Shown here piece after piece: positions 42,668-56,338 of a DNA stretch of 64,000 nt (position 1 is the stretch's first letter; the number at the start of each line of letters is the position of its first letter). A program made the translations under genes and the position numbers. This stretch comes from Nocardioides zeae (GTDB lineage: Bacteria; Actinomycetota; Actinomycetes; Propionibacteriales; Nocardioidaceae): positions 1 to 64,000 of the forward strand of contig NZ_JAAGXA010000009.1 in NCBI RefSeq assembly GCF_010686755.1, in the 5' to 3' direction. The notes beneath the pieces are model-generated. The model saw only the letters and a list, made by a program, of their open reading frames with translations, was not told where the DNA came from and made no database searches.

Positions 42668-44761
42668 TCAGAGCGACGGGGGGTCGACCTGCACGCGGAC
42701 GGCGTCGAGCTTGCGCGCGGATCGCTCACGCGACGCGGCGCCCAGCCCCGCGGCGAGGGCCGCACCCTCGCGCGCGGGCACGCGCACGACCGCGCGCACC
42801 TCGGGTGGGTCGGCGCTGACGGGCGCGCCCGGGCGGGGCGGGACGGGGACGGGCCCGAGCACCTCGACGGGCGGGGGGACGGCGAGGTGCTCCAGGTAGG
42901 CCGCCACCGCGGCCTCCTCCCCTGTGACCGTCGCCAGCCGCGCGGCCGGCGGCAGGTGGGCCGCGGCCCGTTCGGCCGCCTCCCGCTCGGCGAAGCCGAG
43001 CGGGTCCCACCGCACGAGGGCCTGCAGCGCCGGCTGCGCGGCGTCACCGACGACGACCACCTCGGCGCCGGGCCGCACCAGCGCGGCCGCGTTGAGCCAA
43101 CGACGCAGGGCCTCCTCCCCCGTGCGCAGGTCCACGCGCGCCAGGGCGAGCCACGTGTCGAGCAGCAGGACACCCGCATAACCGCCCTCTGCCACCGGCT
43201 CCGCCCCCGGGGTCGCGACGACGATCGCGGGGCTGTCGTCGACCTCCGCCAGCACGTGGTCGGCCGCCGACGTGCGCACCGTGACGCCGGGGAACGCGCG
43301 TCCGAGCTCCTCGGCCGTGCGCTCCTGGCCGACCGCCGGGGCGCGGAGCCCACGGTGGCCGCAGACGCCGCACGCCCACCGCGGCTCCGGCGTGCCGCAC
43401 CACCGGCACGACGGGGGCGAGGTCGGCGACGACTGCTGGAGCGGACCCGTGCAGGCGGCACACCGCGCGGGCGTGCGGCACCGTTCGCAGGCCAGCCCCG
43501 CGGCGTACCCCGACCGCGGCGTCTGCACCAGCACCGGACCCGCGGCGACCCCGCGGCGGACGAGGTCGCGGGCCGCGGTCGGCACGCGGACGCTCCGCGC
43601 GAACGGGTCCCGCTCGAGCTCGCGGTCGGTCGCCCCGGCGATGCTCACCCGGACCCGCTCCCGCAGCACCGCGCGGGGCATCGCGATCGGGCGGGCCCAC
43701 CCGCTGCCGAGCAGCCCCAGCGCCTCCACCGAGCACGCATGGGCTCCGATCAACGCCGCCGCACCGGTGCGCTCCGCGCGGAGCGCGGCGACCTCGCGGA
43801 CGTGCGGGTACGGCGCCCGCGGCTCCGCGTGCAGGTCGTCGCCGTCGTCCCACACGACGACCAAGCCGAGGTCGTGGACGGGCGCCCAGATCGCCGCGCG
43901 CGTGCCCACCACGACGCGCCGCTGCCCCCGGCTGACGGCGAGGAAGTCCCGGTAGCGCGCCGCCGGGCCGGCGTCGGCCCGCAGCGCCACGTGACGCCCC
44001 TCGCCGAGCGCCACCGTGAGCGCCGCGTCCACCCGGTCGAGGTCGCGCCCGTCGGGCACGCAGACGACGACGCCCCGGCCGGACGCCTCGACGACCGCCG
44101 CCGCCTGGGCCACCAGCTGCGGCCAGTCGACGGCAGGACCCGCCGTCCAGACCGCTCGGGGCGAACCGCCGCGCGCCAGGTGCTCGCAGAAGACCGCACC
44201 GTGCTCGTGGTCACCCCAGGCCGCCGTCGCCGCCACGAGGCGCTGCCCGCCGTCGGCCGACGTCAACGCCGGAGCCGCCGACCCCGGCGGCGCCTTCTCC
44301 GTCGTGGCGTGCCGCGGCGGGACCGCCAGCCGGAGCACGTCGGCCCGCGCCCCGGCGTACCGCTCCGCCACCGCCGCCGTCAGCCCCGCGATCTCGGGCG
44401 TCAGCACCCGCTCCGGGCTGACGACCCGGCGCAGCGGCAGCAACCGCGGGTGCTCCGACTCCGCGCGGCGGGCCACGACGTAGCCGTCGACGTCCTGTCC
44501 CGCGAAGCGCACCTTGACCCGCACCCCCGGCTGCGCGGTCTCCGCCATGCCGGACGGCACGAGGTAGTCGAACGGGCGGTCGAGGTGCGCCAGCGGGACG
44601 TCGACGAGCACCTGCGCGACCGGGTCCACCTCGGCGGGCTCCACCTCGGTGCGCCGCCGCGCGGCCGCGCGCTCCGTCGCCGTCCGCGCCTCCCGCACGG
44701 TCTCCCGCAGCTCGGGCAGCAACGACCCCTGCTCGGGCTGCTCGTGGGCGTCGGCGGTCAC
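42668..44761 (-). CDS. priA: PriA-like primosomal protein without helicase motifs
   Basis: A 697-residue PriA relative. The N-terminal DNA-binding domain is clear (VAQVLVDVPLAHLDRPFDYLVP, VRVKVRFAGQDVDGYVV), and the eight zinc cysteines are kept (CERCRTPARCAAC ... CRWCG ... CGVCGHRG). The ATPase core is degenerate: no Walker A GxGKT and VVWDDGDD in place of DEAH. This is the known actinobacterial form, thought to act in replication restart as a loader rather than a helicase. The start is uncertain: GTG at 44761, seven bases after TAGACC, is preferred; GTG 44767 or TTG 44854 are possible. Confidence 0.9.
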   Translation of the reverse strand: MTADAHEQPEQGSLLPELRETVREARTATERAAARRRTEVEPAEVDPVAQVLVDVPLAHLDRPFDYLVPSGMAETAQPGVRVKVRFAGQDVDGYVVARRAESEHPRLLPLRRVVSPERVLTPEIAGLTAAVAERYAGARADVLRLAVPPRHATTEKAPPGSAAPALTSADGGQRLVAATAAWGDHEHGAVFCEHLARGGSPRAVWTAGPAVDWPQLVAQAAAVVEASGRGVVVCVPDGRDLDRVDAALTVALGEGRHVALRADAGPAARYRDFLAVSRGQRRVVVGTRAAIWAPVHDLGLVVVWDDGDDLHAEPRAPYPHVREVAALRAERTGAAALIGAHACSVEALGLLGSGWARPIAMPRAVLRERVRVSIAGATDRELERDPFARSVRVPTAARDLVRRGVAAGPVLVQTPRSGYAAGLACERCRTPARCAACTGPLQQSSPTSPPSCRWCGTPEPRWACGVCGHRGLRAPAVGQERTAEELGRAFPGVTVRTSAADHVLAEVDDSPAIVVATPGAEPVAEGGYAGVLLLDTWLALARVDLRTGEEALRRWLNAAALVRPGAEVVVVGDAAQPALQALVRWDPLGFAEREAAERAAAHLPPAARLATVTGEEAAVAAYLEHLAVPPPVEVLGPVPVPPRPGAPVSADPPEVRAVVRVPAREGAALAAGLGAASRERSARKLDAVRVQVDPPSL

Positions 44762-44874
44762 GGGCACAGGTCTACCGTGCGCCGCCGACAATCCGGTCCG
44801 CGGGTCAGGCACCCCTGGGGATGACCGACCTCGTGGCCCCACCGCCACGGACAACGGCTCACTGGGGCCACGAC

Positions 44875-45573
44875 TCAGCGGTGCTGACGCCCCCGCCGCA
44901 GCGCCGCGTCGGTCAGGTCGCCCAGCTCGGCCACGCGCGCCCGCGCGATGGTCGCGGGGGTCGCGAGTCCTCGACGCTCCAGCTCGTCGAGCGCCGCGTC
45001 GAGGTCACGCCGCACCCGCGCCCGCTCGCGCTGGGGCAGTGCAGCGGCGAGCCGCCGAGGATCGAGGCGCGGCACCACCGGCCCGTCGGCCGGCTCCCGC
45101 CCCGTGACCACGAGGAGCCCGGCGGCCACGGCCACCAGCAGCGAGAGCGCCACCGGCACCACGACGGCGGGCGTCCACCGCTGCGTGCTCACCATCCACC
45201 CCGACGACACCAGCCCGTGGAGCGCCACGACACTGACGACCGCCACCACGAGGTCGTAGGCGTGCGGGCGGCGCCCCGCGGCTCGGGTCCCGAGCCAGCT
45301 CGCCGTCCGCCCCAGCAGGGCCAGTCCACCGAGCGTCGCCGCGACCGAGGCCCACCGGTCGGCGCTGGCGGCCGAGGGCGCGCCGTACCCCGCCTCGCCG
45401 CCCAGCGCCGTGACCGTCACCGCCGCACCCAGCACGGCGAGCAGCGTCAACGCCCACAGCGCACCCGTGGGCAGGGCGTCCGCCCGGCGCCGCCAGCGGC
45501 GCGCCGGGTCGAGGGCGTCCTGCACGTCGGGATGCCGGGCGTAGGCCGCCACCTCGAGCCCGAGCCACGGCAC
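44875..45573 (-). CDS. Four-helix membrane protein, function unknown
   Basis: A 232-residue protein with four hydrophobic segments (about 36-58, 72-92, 103-122 and 130-155) and a basic cytoplasmic C-terminal domain (DPRRLAAALPQRERARVRRDLDAALDELERRGLATP). No family recognised. GTG at 45573 is the only usual start, but the frame is open to a TAG about 26 codons upstream and the residues there (QLATWIPDGTG) look coding, so a CTG start further up is possible. Between metK and priA. Confidence 0.6.
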   Translation of the reverse strand: MPWLGLEVAAYARHPDVQDALDPARRWRRRADALPTGALWALTLLAVLGAAVTVTALGGEAGYGAPSAASADRWASVAATLGGLALLGRTASWLGTRAAGRRPHAYDLVVAVVSVVALHGLVSSGWMVSTQRWTPAVVVPVALSLLVAVAAGLLVVTGREPADGPVVPRLDPRRLAAALPQRERARVRRDLDAALDELERRGLATPATIARARVAELGDLTDAALRRGRQHR

Positions 45574-45742
45574 GCCCGTCCCGTCCGGGATCCAGGTGGC
45601 GAGCTGACGGGCTCCGCGCGGCGCGGAGGCCCGCAGGTCGTCCTAAATGACGGCCCCGGGGCTGAGCGCCGCGTGCGACAGGGGCGGGCCGCCGCCGTAC
45701 GCGTCGTCGCCGCCCCCGTCGCTCACGAGGAGACCGGCGTGC

Positions 45743-46951
45743 TCAGATGCCGGCCGCCGCGCGCAGCGCGTCGGCGCGGTCGGTGCGCTCCCAGGTGAAC
45801 TCGGGCAGCTCGCGGCCGAAGTGACCGTACGCCGAGGTCAGCGAGTAGATCGGGCGCAGCAGGTCGAGGTCGCGGATGATCGCCGCGGGACGCAGGTCGA
45901 AGACCTCGAGGACGGCCTTCTGGATGACCTCGTCGGAGACGACGCCGGTGCCGAAGGTCTGCACGAAGACGCCGACGGGCTGCGCCTTGCCGATCGCGTA
46001 GGCGACCTGCACCTCGGCGCGGCGGGCCAGGCCCGCGGCGACGACGTTCTTGGCGACCCAGCGCATGGCGTACGCCGCGGAGCGGTCCACCTTCGACGGG
46101 TCCTTGCCCGAGAAGGCACCGCCGCCGTGGCGGGCCATGCCGCCGTAGGTGTCGACGATGATCTTGCGACCCGTCAGGCCGGCGTCGCCCATCGGACCGC
46201 CGACGACGAAGACGCCGGTCGGGTTCACCAGCAGGCGGTAGCCGTCGGACGGGATGTCGAAGGAGCCCAGCACGGGCTCGATCACGTTCGCCTTGATGTC
46301 GGCCTCGAGCTGGGCGAGGTCCACGTCGGGGGCGTGCTGCGTGGACAGCACGACGGTGTCGATGCGCACCGGGCGGTCCTGCTCGTCGTACTCGATCGTC
46401 ACCTGCGTCTTGCCGTCGGGCCGCAGGTAGGCGAGCGTGCCGTCCTTGCGCACCTCCGAGAGACGCTCCGAGAGCCGGTGCGCGATGGTGATGGGGAGCG
46501 GCATGAGCTCCGGCGTGTCGTCACTGGCGTAGCCGAACATGAGGCCCTGGTCGCCCGCGCCCTGCTTGTCGAGCTCGTCGGTCGACGAGCCCACGCGCGA
46601 CTCGTGGCCGTCGTCGACGCCCTGGGCGATGTCGGCCGACTGGCCGCCGATGGCCACCTGCACGCCGCAGGACGCGCCGTCGAAGCCCTTCTCGGAGGAG
46701 TCGTAGCCGATCTCGAGGATCTTGCGGCGCACGAGGTCGGCGACGGGGGCGTACGCGTTGGTGCGCACCTCGCCGGCCACGACCACCAGGCCCGTGGTCA
46801 GCAGCGTCTCGACCGCCACGCGCAGGTTGCGCTTGTCGTCGTCGTTCGCCAGGAGGTAGTCGAGGACCGTGTCGCTGATCTGGTCAGCGATCTTGTCCGG
46901 GTGACCCTCGGTCACCGACTCCGACGTGAAGAGACGTCCAGGCACGGTCAC
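45743..46951 (-). CDS. metK: S-adenosylmethionine synthetase
   Basis: Makes SAM from methionine and ATP; cytosolic tetramer. The 402-residue protein carries both signatures, [12 protein letters not shown] and [10 protein letters not shown], and the opening [23 protein letters not shown] at 46951 follows GGGAG. A TATGGT box at 47001-47006 gives a leader of roughly 45 bases, too short for a known SAM riboswitch, and I see none. SAM made here feeds the several methyltransferases of the window (RsmB, Hen1, SpoU). Confidence 0.98.
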   Translation of the reverse strand: MTVPGRLFTSESVTEGHPDKIADQISDTVLDYLLANDDDKRNLRVAVETLLTTGLVVVAGEVRTNAYAPVADLVRRKILEIGYDSSEKGFDGASCGVQVAIGGQSADIAQGVDDGHESRVGSSTDELDKQGAGDQGLMFGYASDDTPELMPLPITIAHRLSERLSEVRKDGTLAYLRPDGKTQVTIEYDEQDRPVRIDTVVLSTQHAPDVDLAQLEADIKANVIEPVLGSFDIPSDGYRLLVNPTGVFVVGGPMGDAGLTGRKIIVDTYGGMARHGGGAFSGKDPSKVDRSAAYAMRWVAKNVVAAGLARRAEVQVAYAIGKAQPVGVFVQTFGTGVVSDEVIQKAVLEVFDLRPAAIIRDLDLLRPIYSLTSAYGHFGRELPEFTWERTDRADALRAAAGI

Positions 46952-47000
46952 TCACTCCCACTCGACGAGGCTGTCCGGACGCACGGACGCGCCCGCCGAA

Positions 47001-47006
47001 ACCATA
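47001..47006 (-). promoter_or_regulatory. Candidate metK -10 box
   Basis: TATGGT on the minus strand in the gap between coaBC and metK; leader of about 45 bases; no convincing -35. Confidence 0.45.
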
Positions 47007-47086
47007 GTCGCGGGCTGGGCGAGCGCCAGCATCCGGGCAGACGTCCCGACGTGTGGACACGCTCGGAGCCGGCGCGCGCGGGCGCG

Positions 47087-48334
47087 TCAGAGCCGCGTCG
47101 CGACCTGGTCCCAGATCGCGTGCGCCAGCACGCCCTTCGCCGCCCGCGGCACCTCGACGCTCGCGCCGTCGGCACCCAGGATGACGGCCTCGTTGTCGGC
47201 GCTGCCGAAGACGGCTCCCCCGCTCACGTCGTTGACGACGAGCAGGTCGCAGCCCTTGCGGGCGAGCTTCGCGCGCCCCAGCTCGAGCACCGAGCCGGTG
47301 GCGTCGCCGGTCTCGGCGGCGAAGCCCACCACGACCGAGCCGGGCCGGGCGCGCTCGTGGGAGATCGCCGCCAGGATGTCGGGGTTCTGCACGAGCTCGA
47401 GCGGAGCGGCGCTGCCGTCCGCGAGCTTCTTGATCTTGGCGTCGCTGAACGACGCGGGCCGGAAGTCGGCCGGGGCGGCGGCCATGACGACCGCGTCCGC
47501 GTCCTTCGCCCCCGCCACGACGGCGTCGCGCAGCTGCTCCGTCGTCTCCACGCGCACCACGGACACGCCGGCCGGGTCGGGCAGGTCCACGTTGGCCGCC
47601 ACGAGCGTGACCTGGGCACCGCGCGCGACGGCGGCACGGGCCAGCGCGTAGCCCTGCCGGCCCGACGAGCGGTTGCCGAGGAAGCGGACCGGGTCCAGGT
47701 ACTCCCGCGTGCCGCCGGCCGAGACCAGCACGCGGCGGCCGGCCAGGTCAGCGGTGGCCCCGCCGGTGCGGGACCGGGCGAGCACGTCGGCGGCGACCTC
47801 GTAGATCTCCACGGGCTCGGGCAGGCGACCCTTGCCGGTGTCCTTGCCCGTCAACCGCCCCTCCGCGGGCTCGAGCACGACGATGCCCCGCGAGCGCAGC
47901 GTGGCGACGTTGGCCTGCGTCGCCGGGTGCTCCCACATCTCGGTGTGCATCGCGGGGGCCATGACCACCGGGCAGCGCGCGGTCAGCAGCGTGTTCGTGA
48001 GCAGGTCGTCGGCCAGACCGTGGGCGGCCTTGGCGAGCAGGTCGGCGGTGGCGGGCGCGACGACGACGAGGTCGGCCGTCTGGCCGATCCGCACGTGGGG
48101 CACCTCCTGCACCTGGCTCCACACGTCGCTCGCGACGGGCTTGCCGGACAGGGCGGCCCACGTCGGCGCGCCGACGAACTCCAGCGCGCTGGCGGTCGGC
48201 ACCGGGGTCACGTCGTGACCGGACTCGGAGAAGCGGCGCAGGACCTCACAGGCCTTGTACGCCGCGATGCCGCCCCCGACGCCGAGCACCACGCGCGGCT
48301 TGGGCACGGACGGGCTCGGGTCGGACGGCGGCAT
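47087..48334 (-). CDS. coaBC: Bifunctional PPC decarboxylase / phosphopantothenate-cysteine ligase
   Basis: Two steps of coenzyme A synthesis in 415 residues. The N-terminal CoaC flavoprotein (about 10-190) has GGGIAAYKACEVLRRF, the active-site histidine region GKPVASDVWSQVQEVPHVRI and MAPAMHTEMW; the C-terminal CoaB has SAGGTREYLDPVRFLGNRSSG and KIKK. The clamp that in E. coli reads ACGDIGPGRM with an essential cysteine reads LTGKDTGKGRLPEP here, without cysteine. Start ATG 48334, 28 bp after rpoZ, the usual order rpoZ-coaBC-metK. Confidence 0.95.
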   Translation of the reverse strand: MPPSDPSPSVPKPRVVLGVGGGIAAYKACEVLRRFSESGHDVTPVPTASALEFVGAPTWAALSGKPVASDVWSQVQEVPHVRIGQTADLVVVAPATADLLAKAAHGLADDLLTNTLLTARCPVVMAPAMHTEMWEHPATQANVATLRSRGIVVLEPAEGRLTGKDTGKGRLPEPVEIYEVAADVLARSRTGGATADLAGRRVLVSAGGTREYLDPVRFLGNRSSGRQGYALARAAVARGAQVTLVAANVDLPDPAGVSVVRVETTEQLRDAVVAGAKDADAVVMAAAPADFRPASFSDAKIKKLADGSAAPLELVQNPDILAAISHERARPGSVVVGFAAETGDATGSVLELGRAKLARKGCDLLVVNDVSGGAVFGSADNEAVILGADGASVEVPRAAKGVLAHAIWDQVATRL

Positions 48335-48362
48335 CGGATTCAGCAGGCGGTGTGACCGGTGG

Positions 48363-48692
48363 TCACTCGGCGCCGAACGGCGACTCGACAGCGGCGGCCT
48401 TCTTGGCGGCCTCCTCCGCGGCGAGCTCGGCCGGGTCGACGTCCTCGCAGGTCAGGAGGTCGGCGTTGATCTCGCGGAGCGCGATCGACAGCGGCTTCTC
48501 CTGCACGTGGGTGTCGACGAGCGGACCCACGTACTCCAGCAGGCCCTCGCCCAGCTGGGAGTAGTACGCGTTGATCTGCCGCGCGCGCTTGGCTCCGTAG
48601 AGCACCAGCTGGTACTTGCTGTCGGTCTTCGTCAGCAGGTCGTCGATCGGCGGGTTCGTCACGCCCACGGCGGCGATTTCAGGGGCAGACAC
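48363..48692 (-). CDS. rpoZ: RNA polymerase omega subunit
   Basis: The 109-residue omega subunit, which helps assemble and stabilise the beta' subunit. [32 protein letters not shown] is the family core; a stretch of about 25 acidic and alanine-rich residues ends it. Start is GTG at 48692. Between gmk and coaBC as in other actinobacteria. Confidence 0.96.
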   Translation of the reverse strand: MSAPEIAAVGVTNPPIDDLLTKTDSKYQLVLYGAKRARQINAYYSQLGEGLLEYVGPLVDTHVQEKPLSIALREINADLLTCEDVDPAELAAEEAAKKAAAVESPFGAE

Positions 48693-48723
48693 GCAACAGC
48701 CTCACAAGTCGGTCGGGGTTGGA

Positions 48724-49329
48724 TCAGCGCGCCTGAGCAGGCGCAGTCATGCATCGTACCAACTCTTCGGCGGCGGCCGGAACTTCCGTGTTCACGATGG
48801 TGTGGTCGAACTCCGCCTCCGCCGCCAGCTCGGTGCGCGCCGTCTCGAGCCGGCGCTCCCGCTCCTCCGGGCTCTCGGTGCCCCGGCCGACGAGCCGGCG
48901 CACCAGCTCCTCCCAGCTCGGCGGCTTGAGGAACACGAAGTAGGCGTCCGGCGCGGTGCGGCGCACCTGGCGGGCGCCCTGCAGGTCGATCTCCAGCATC
49001 GCGGGCCGACCCGCCTCCAGGGCGGCCTCGACCGGGCCCCGGGGCGTGCCGTAGCGCGCCGCCTTGTGGACGACCGCCCACTCGAGCAGCTCGTCCTCGG
49101 CGATCATCCGGTCGAACTCCTCGTCGCTCACGAAGAGGTAGTGCACGCCGTGCACCTCGCCGGGACGGGGCTGGCGCGTCGTCGCCGACACCGAGATCCA
49201 GACCTCGGGGTGGTGGGCGCGCACGTGGGCCGCGACCGTGCCCTTGCCGACCGCGGTGGGACCGGCGAGCACGACGAGGCGGGAGCGGCCGGCGGAGCCG
49301 TCGGCCGGACCGTCGAGAGGATGGACCAC
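48724..49329 (-). CDS. gmk: Guanylate kinase
   Basis: Phosphorylates GMP to GDP. The 201-residue protein has the P-loop [10 protein letters not shown] (about 22-31), [21 protein letters not shown] with the GMP-binding residues, and [13 protein letters not shown] start at 49329, 4 bases after the mihF stop, so the two genes are coupled. Confidence 0.97.
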   Translation of the reverse strand: MVHPLDGPADGSAGRSRLVVLAGPTAVGKGTVAAHVRAHHPEVWISVSATTRQPRPGEVHGVHYLFVSDEEFDRMIAEDELLEWAVVHKAARYGTPRGPVEAALEAGRPAMLEIDLQGARQVRRTAPDAYFVFLKPPSWEELVRRLVGRGTESPEERERRLETARTELAAEAEFDHTIVNTEVPAAAEELVRCMTAPAQAR

Positions 49330-49333
49330 CGGA

Positions 49334-49654
49334 TCAGTCGCCCGGGGCGAACTCGGCCTCGAGCGCCGCGACCTGCTTGGCCCCGAGCCCGCGCACCCGG
49401 CGGCTCTCCGCGATCTGGAGACGCTCCATGATCTGCTTCGCGCGCACCTTGCCGACGCCCGGCATCGATTGCAGCAGGTCGAAGACCCGCATCTTGGCGA
49501 TGACCTCGTTGCCCTCGCGGTCCCGCAGCACCTCGGAGATCGTCGCCCCCGCGGTCTTCAGGCGGTTCTTCACCTCGGCCCGTTCGCGGCGCGACGCCGC
49601 GGCCTTGGCCAGGGCAGCCTGGCGCTGTTCGGGGGTGAGCGGGGGCAGGGCCAC
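49334..49654 (-). CDS. mihF: Actinobacterial integration host factor MihF
   Basis: A 106-residue nucleoid-associated protein of the actinobacterial IHF type, unrelated to the alpha/beta IHF of proteobacteria. The core [32 protein letters not shown] forms the helix-two-turn-helix that contacts DNA. It shapes the chromosome and supports phage L5-type integration. GTG start with GAGGA upstream (or a GAGGAT box). Precedes gmk. Confidence 0.95.
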   Translation of the reverse strand: MALPPLTPEQRQAALAKAAASRRERAEVKNRLKTAGATISEVLRDREGNEVIAKMRVFDLLQSMPGVGKVRAKQIMERLQIAESRRVRGLGAKQVAALEAEFAPGD

Positions 49655-49756
49655 GGGCGGATCCTCGCGTCGAGATGGGTCGTGGAAGGAAGCGCCAATC
49701 TAGCCACGCGTCCGCGCGGGTGGCAATCGCGGCCGGGACCGTCGCCCGGACCGGCC

Positions 49757-50605
49757 TCAGGACCAGGCGGCGCGGAAGGTGTCGTTGAAGCGACGCGCCG
49801 CGTCGGCGAGCGCCCGCGGGTCGGGCCCGGCGGCGAGCACCTCGCGCGAGGAGCTCGGCAGCACGTGGCCGACCTCGTCGCCGAAGATGCGCTGCACGTC
49901 CGCGGCCGTGCCGCCCTGGGCCCCCACGCCGGGGGCCAGGAGCGGGCCGTTGATCGCCAACGACTCCCCCGCGGCGGCGTCGACACCGGCGATGGTGGCG
50001 CCCACGACCGCGCCGAAGGAGCCGAGCGGCTCCGCCCCGGCGTTGAGCACCCGGAGCTCGTCCAGCACCTCCGCCGCGACCGAGCGGCCCCGTCGCTGGG
50101 CGGCCTGCACCGTGGCCGCCTCGGGGTTGGACGTCAGCGCCAGCACGAACAGCCCGGCCCCGAACCTCTCGGCCGTCTCGACCATGGGGCGCAGCGACCC
50201 GAACCCCAGGTAGGGGCTCGCCGTGATGGCGTCGCACGCCAGCGGGGACGACGGGTCGAGGTAGGCGTCGGCGTACGCCTGCGACGTCGAGCCGATGTCG
50301 CCCCGCTTCACGTCGAGCAGCACCTGGGCTCCCCCGGCCCGCAGGTCGGCGATGGTGCGCTCGAGCGTGGCGACGCCCGCGCTGCCGAACCGCTCGAAGA
50401 ACGCCGACTGCGGCTTCACCACGGCGCACGTGCTGCCCAGCGCCTCCGCCGCCGTCCGCGCGAACCGCTCCAGGCCCGCCGGCGTGACGTCCAGACCCCA
50501 CGACTCCAGCAGGCGGGGGTGCGGGTCGATGCCCGCGCACAGGGGGCCGCGGTCGGCGACCGCGGCGGCGAGACGGGTCCCGAAGGCGGGGGCAGTGGTC
50601 GTCAC
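49757..50605 (-). CDS. pyrF: Orotidine-5'-phosphate decarboxylase (type 2)
   Basis: Last step of UMP synthesis. The 282-residue protein is of the longer actinobacterial type with CAGIDPHPRLLESWGL, the catalytic DVKRGDIGSTSQAYADAYL and LAPGVGAQGG. GTG at 50605, chosen after an AGGAG in the gap; the frame is open upstream but only as an antisense shadow of pyrD. Last gene of the pyr operon, 52 bp after pyrD. Confidence 0.95.
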   Translation of the reverse strand: MTTTAPAFGTRLAAAVADRGPLCAGIDPHPRLLESWGLDVTPAGLERFARTAAEALGSTCAVVKPQSAFFERFGSAGVATLERTIADLRAGGAQVLLDVKRGDIGSTSQAYADAYLDPSSPLACDAITASPYLGFGSLRPMVETAERFGAGLFVLALTSNPEAATVQAAQRRGRSVAAEVLDELRVLNAGAEPLGSFGAVVGATIAGVDAAAGESLAINGPLLAPGVGAQGGTAADVQRIFGDEVGHVLPSSSREVLAAGPDPRALADAARRFNDTFRAAWS

Positions 50606-50657
50606 GGAGCGCTCCTGGTGTCGGCGGGAAGGGGTACGGCGGAGGGGCGGGCCACGC

Positions 50658-51731
50658 TCACCGCGCGGCGTCGAAAGCGACGAGGCGGCGGGCGATGCGC
50701 CGCGGCAGCAGGGGCCCGCCGTAGACGAACGCCGTGTAGAGCTGCACGAGGTCGGCACCCGCCTGCACCCGCGCCAGCGCCTCCGCCGGGCTGTCGATGC
50801 CGCCCACGGAGACGAGGGCCGGACCGTCGAGCCGCTCGCGGAGCAGGCGGAGCACCTCGCGCGAGCGGACGGCCACCGGCGCGCCGGAGATCCCGCCCGC
50901 GCCGAGCGCCTCGACCTCCGCGGCCGGCGTGCGCAGCCCGTCGCGACGGACGGTCGTGTTGGTGGCGATCACCCCGTCGAGGCCCTGGGCCATGGCGAGG
51001 TCGGCGACCGCGAGCACGTCCTCGTCCGCCAGGTCCGGCGCGATCTTCACGACGAGCGGCACACGGCGCTCCGGGCTCGCCGCGTCCGCCGTGCGGCGGA
51101 CGTGCGCCAGCAGGGGCTCCAGCCGCTCGACGGCCTGCAGCGTGCGCAGGCCCGGCGTGTTCGGGGAGGAGACGTTGACGACCAGGTAGTCCGCGTACGG
51201 CGCGAGCAGGCGCGTCGAGGAGCCGTAGTCGGCCAGCACCGCCGCCTCGTCGTCCTCCGGCACGATCTTCGACTTGCCGATGTTGACGCCGAGGACGAGC
51301 TCGGGGCGGCGCCCCGACCGGTCGAGCTTCTCCGCGCGCACCGCCAGGCGCTGCGCCACCGCCGCGGCGCCGTCGTTGTTGAAGCCCATCCGGTTGAGGA
51401 CGGCGCGGTCCTCGGTGAGCCGGAACAGCCGCGGCGTGGGGTTGCCCGGCTGGGCGAGCGCCGTGACCGTCCCGACCTCGACGTGCCCGAAGCCGAGCGC
51501 CGCCAGGGCGTCGATGCCGACCGCGTTCTTGTCGAAGCCCGCGGCGAGGCCGAAGCGATGCGGGAAGCGGATCCCCATCACCTCCACGGCCCCCGCGCCC
51601 GCGCGCGGCGCCAGGTGCGCCGCGCGCAGGGCGGGACCGGCCGCCCGGATGGCCCGGAACGACGCGTGGTGCGCGCGCTCCGGGTCCGTCCGGGTCAGGA
51701 CCTTCTCGAACAGCAGGTCGTAGGTGCCCAC
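50658..51731 (-). CDS. pyrD: Dihydroorotate dehydrogenase (class 2, quinone-linked)
   Basis: Oxidises dihydroorotate to orotate at the membrane with quinone as acceptor. The 357-residue protein has an N-terminal helical extension ([19 protein letters not shown]), then FMN-binding barrel motifs: [29 protein letters not shown] with the catalytic serine, and [11 protein letters not shown] at 51731, 8 bp after carB. Between carB and pyrF. Confidence 0.96.
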   Translation of the reverse strand: MGTYDLLFEKVLTRTDPERAHHASFRAIRAAGPALRAAHLAPRAGAGAVEVMGIRFPHRFGLAAGFDKNAVGIDALAALGFGHVEVGTVTALAQPGNPTPRLFRLTEDRAVLNRMGFNNDGAAAVAQRLAVRAEKLDRSGRRPELVLGVNIGKSKIVPEDDEAAVLADYGSSTRLLAPYADYLVVNVSSPNTPGLRTLQAVERLEPLLAHVRRTADAASPERRVPLVVKIAPDLADEDVLAVADLAMAQGLDGVIATNTTVRRDGLRTPAAEVEALGAGGISGAPVAVRSREVLRLLRERLDGPALVSVGGIDSPAEALARVQAGADLVQLYTAFVYGGPLLPRRIARRLVAFDAAR

Positions 51732-51739
51732 GGCGCGCC

Positions 51740-55198
<3,459 letters not shown>

Positions 55199-55201
55199 GG
55201 T

Positions 55202-56338
55202 TCAGGCCCTCCGGTCGTTCATGAGGTCGAGGAAACGGTCGAACAGGTACGCCGCGTCGTGCGGCCCGGCGGCAGCCTCCGGGTGGTACTGCACCGAGAA
55301 GCTCTTGAGCGCCCCGCCCTCGCCGTCGCGGAGCTCGAGGCCCTCGACCACGTCGTCGTTGAGGCAGACGTGGCTGACGCTCGCCGCGCCGTACGGGGTC
55401 GCGGTCGTGCCCTCGAGCGGGGCGTCGACGGCGAAGCCGTGGTTGTGCGCCGTCACCTCGACCTTGCCGGTGGTGCGGTCCATGACGGGCTGGTTGATGC
55501 CGCGGTGGCCGTACTTCAGCTTGTAGGTGCCGAAGCCGAGCGCGCGGCCGAACAGCTGGTTGCCGAAGCAGATCCCGAAGTACGGCAGGTCGCGGCCGAG
55601 CGCCTCCTGCAGCAGCGCCACCTGGTCGGTGGTGGCGGCCGGGTCGCCGGGGCCGTTGGAGAAGAACAGGCCGTCGGGGCCGTCCTCCCCCACCGCCAGC
55701 ACGTCCTCGATGGAGGCGGTCGCGGGCAGCACGTGCACCTCGATGCCCCGCTCGCTCATCATCCGCGGCGTGTTGGCCTTGATGCCGAGGTCGACCGCGG
55801 CGACGGTGAAGCGCTTCTCGCCGACCGCGGGGACGACGTACGCCGACGTGGTCGTGACCTCGTCGGAGAGCTCGGTGCCCGCCATCTCCCCCGACGCGCG
55901 GACGCGCTCGAGCAGACGGGCGGGGTCGGTCTCCGTCGTCGAGATGCCGACGCGCATGGCCCCCCGCTCGCGCAGGTGCCGGGTGAGGGCGCGGGTGTCG
56001 ACGCCGGAGATGCCGACGACGCCCTGCTCGCGCAGCTCGTCGTCGAGCGTGCGCCGGCTGCGCCAGCTCGACGAGACGCGGGCGGGGTCGCGCACCACGT
56101 AGCCCGCGACCCAGATGCGGGCCGACTCGGGGTCCTCGTCGTTCATGCCGGTGTTGCCGACGTGCGGGGCCGTCATGACGACGACCTGGCGGTGGTAGGA
56201 GGGGTCGGTGAGGGTCTCCTGGTAGCCGGTCATGCCGGTGGAGAAGACCGCCTCGCCGAAGGTCTCCCCGGTCGCGCCGTAGGCCTCGCCGTGGAACGTG
56301 CGTCCGTCCTCGAGGACGAGCAGGGCGGGGGTGCTCAT
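55202..56338 (-). CDS. carA: Carbamoyl-phosphate synthase small subunit
   Basis: Glutaminase subunit, 378 residues, hydrolysing glutamine and passing ammonia to CarB. The class I amidotransferase triad is present: Cys in [14 protein letters not shown], His in YHPEAAAGP and the following Asp. The N-terminal CPSase small domain opens [20 protein letters not shown] at 56338 overlaps the pyrC stop (ATGA). Translational coupling runs from pyrC through carB. Confidence 0.97.
   Translation of the reverse strand: MSTPALLVLEDGRTFHGEAYGATGETFGEAVFSTGMTGYQETLTDPSYHRQVVVMTAPHVGNTGMNDEDPESARIWVAGYVVRDPARVSSSWRSRRTLDDELREQGVVGISGVDTRALTRHLRERGAMRVGISTTETDPARLLERVRASGEMAGTELSDEVTTTSAYVVPAVGEKRFTVAAVDLGIKANTPRMMSERGIEVHVLPATASIEDVLAVGEDGPDGLFFSNGPGDPAATTDQVALLQEALGRDLPYFGICFGNQLFGRALGFGTYKLKYGHRGINQPVMDRTTGKVEVTAHNHGFAVDAPLEGTTATPYGAASVSHVCLNDDVVEGLELRDGEGGALKSFSVQYHPEAAAGPHDAAYLFDRFLDLMNDRRA

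Noticed and set aside
46952-47086. A SAM riboswitch in front of metK
   Set aside because: The likely leader is only about 45 bases and has none of the SAM-I, SAM-II or SAM-IV core sequences.
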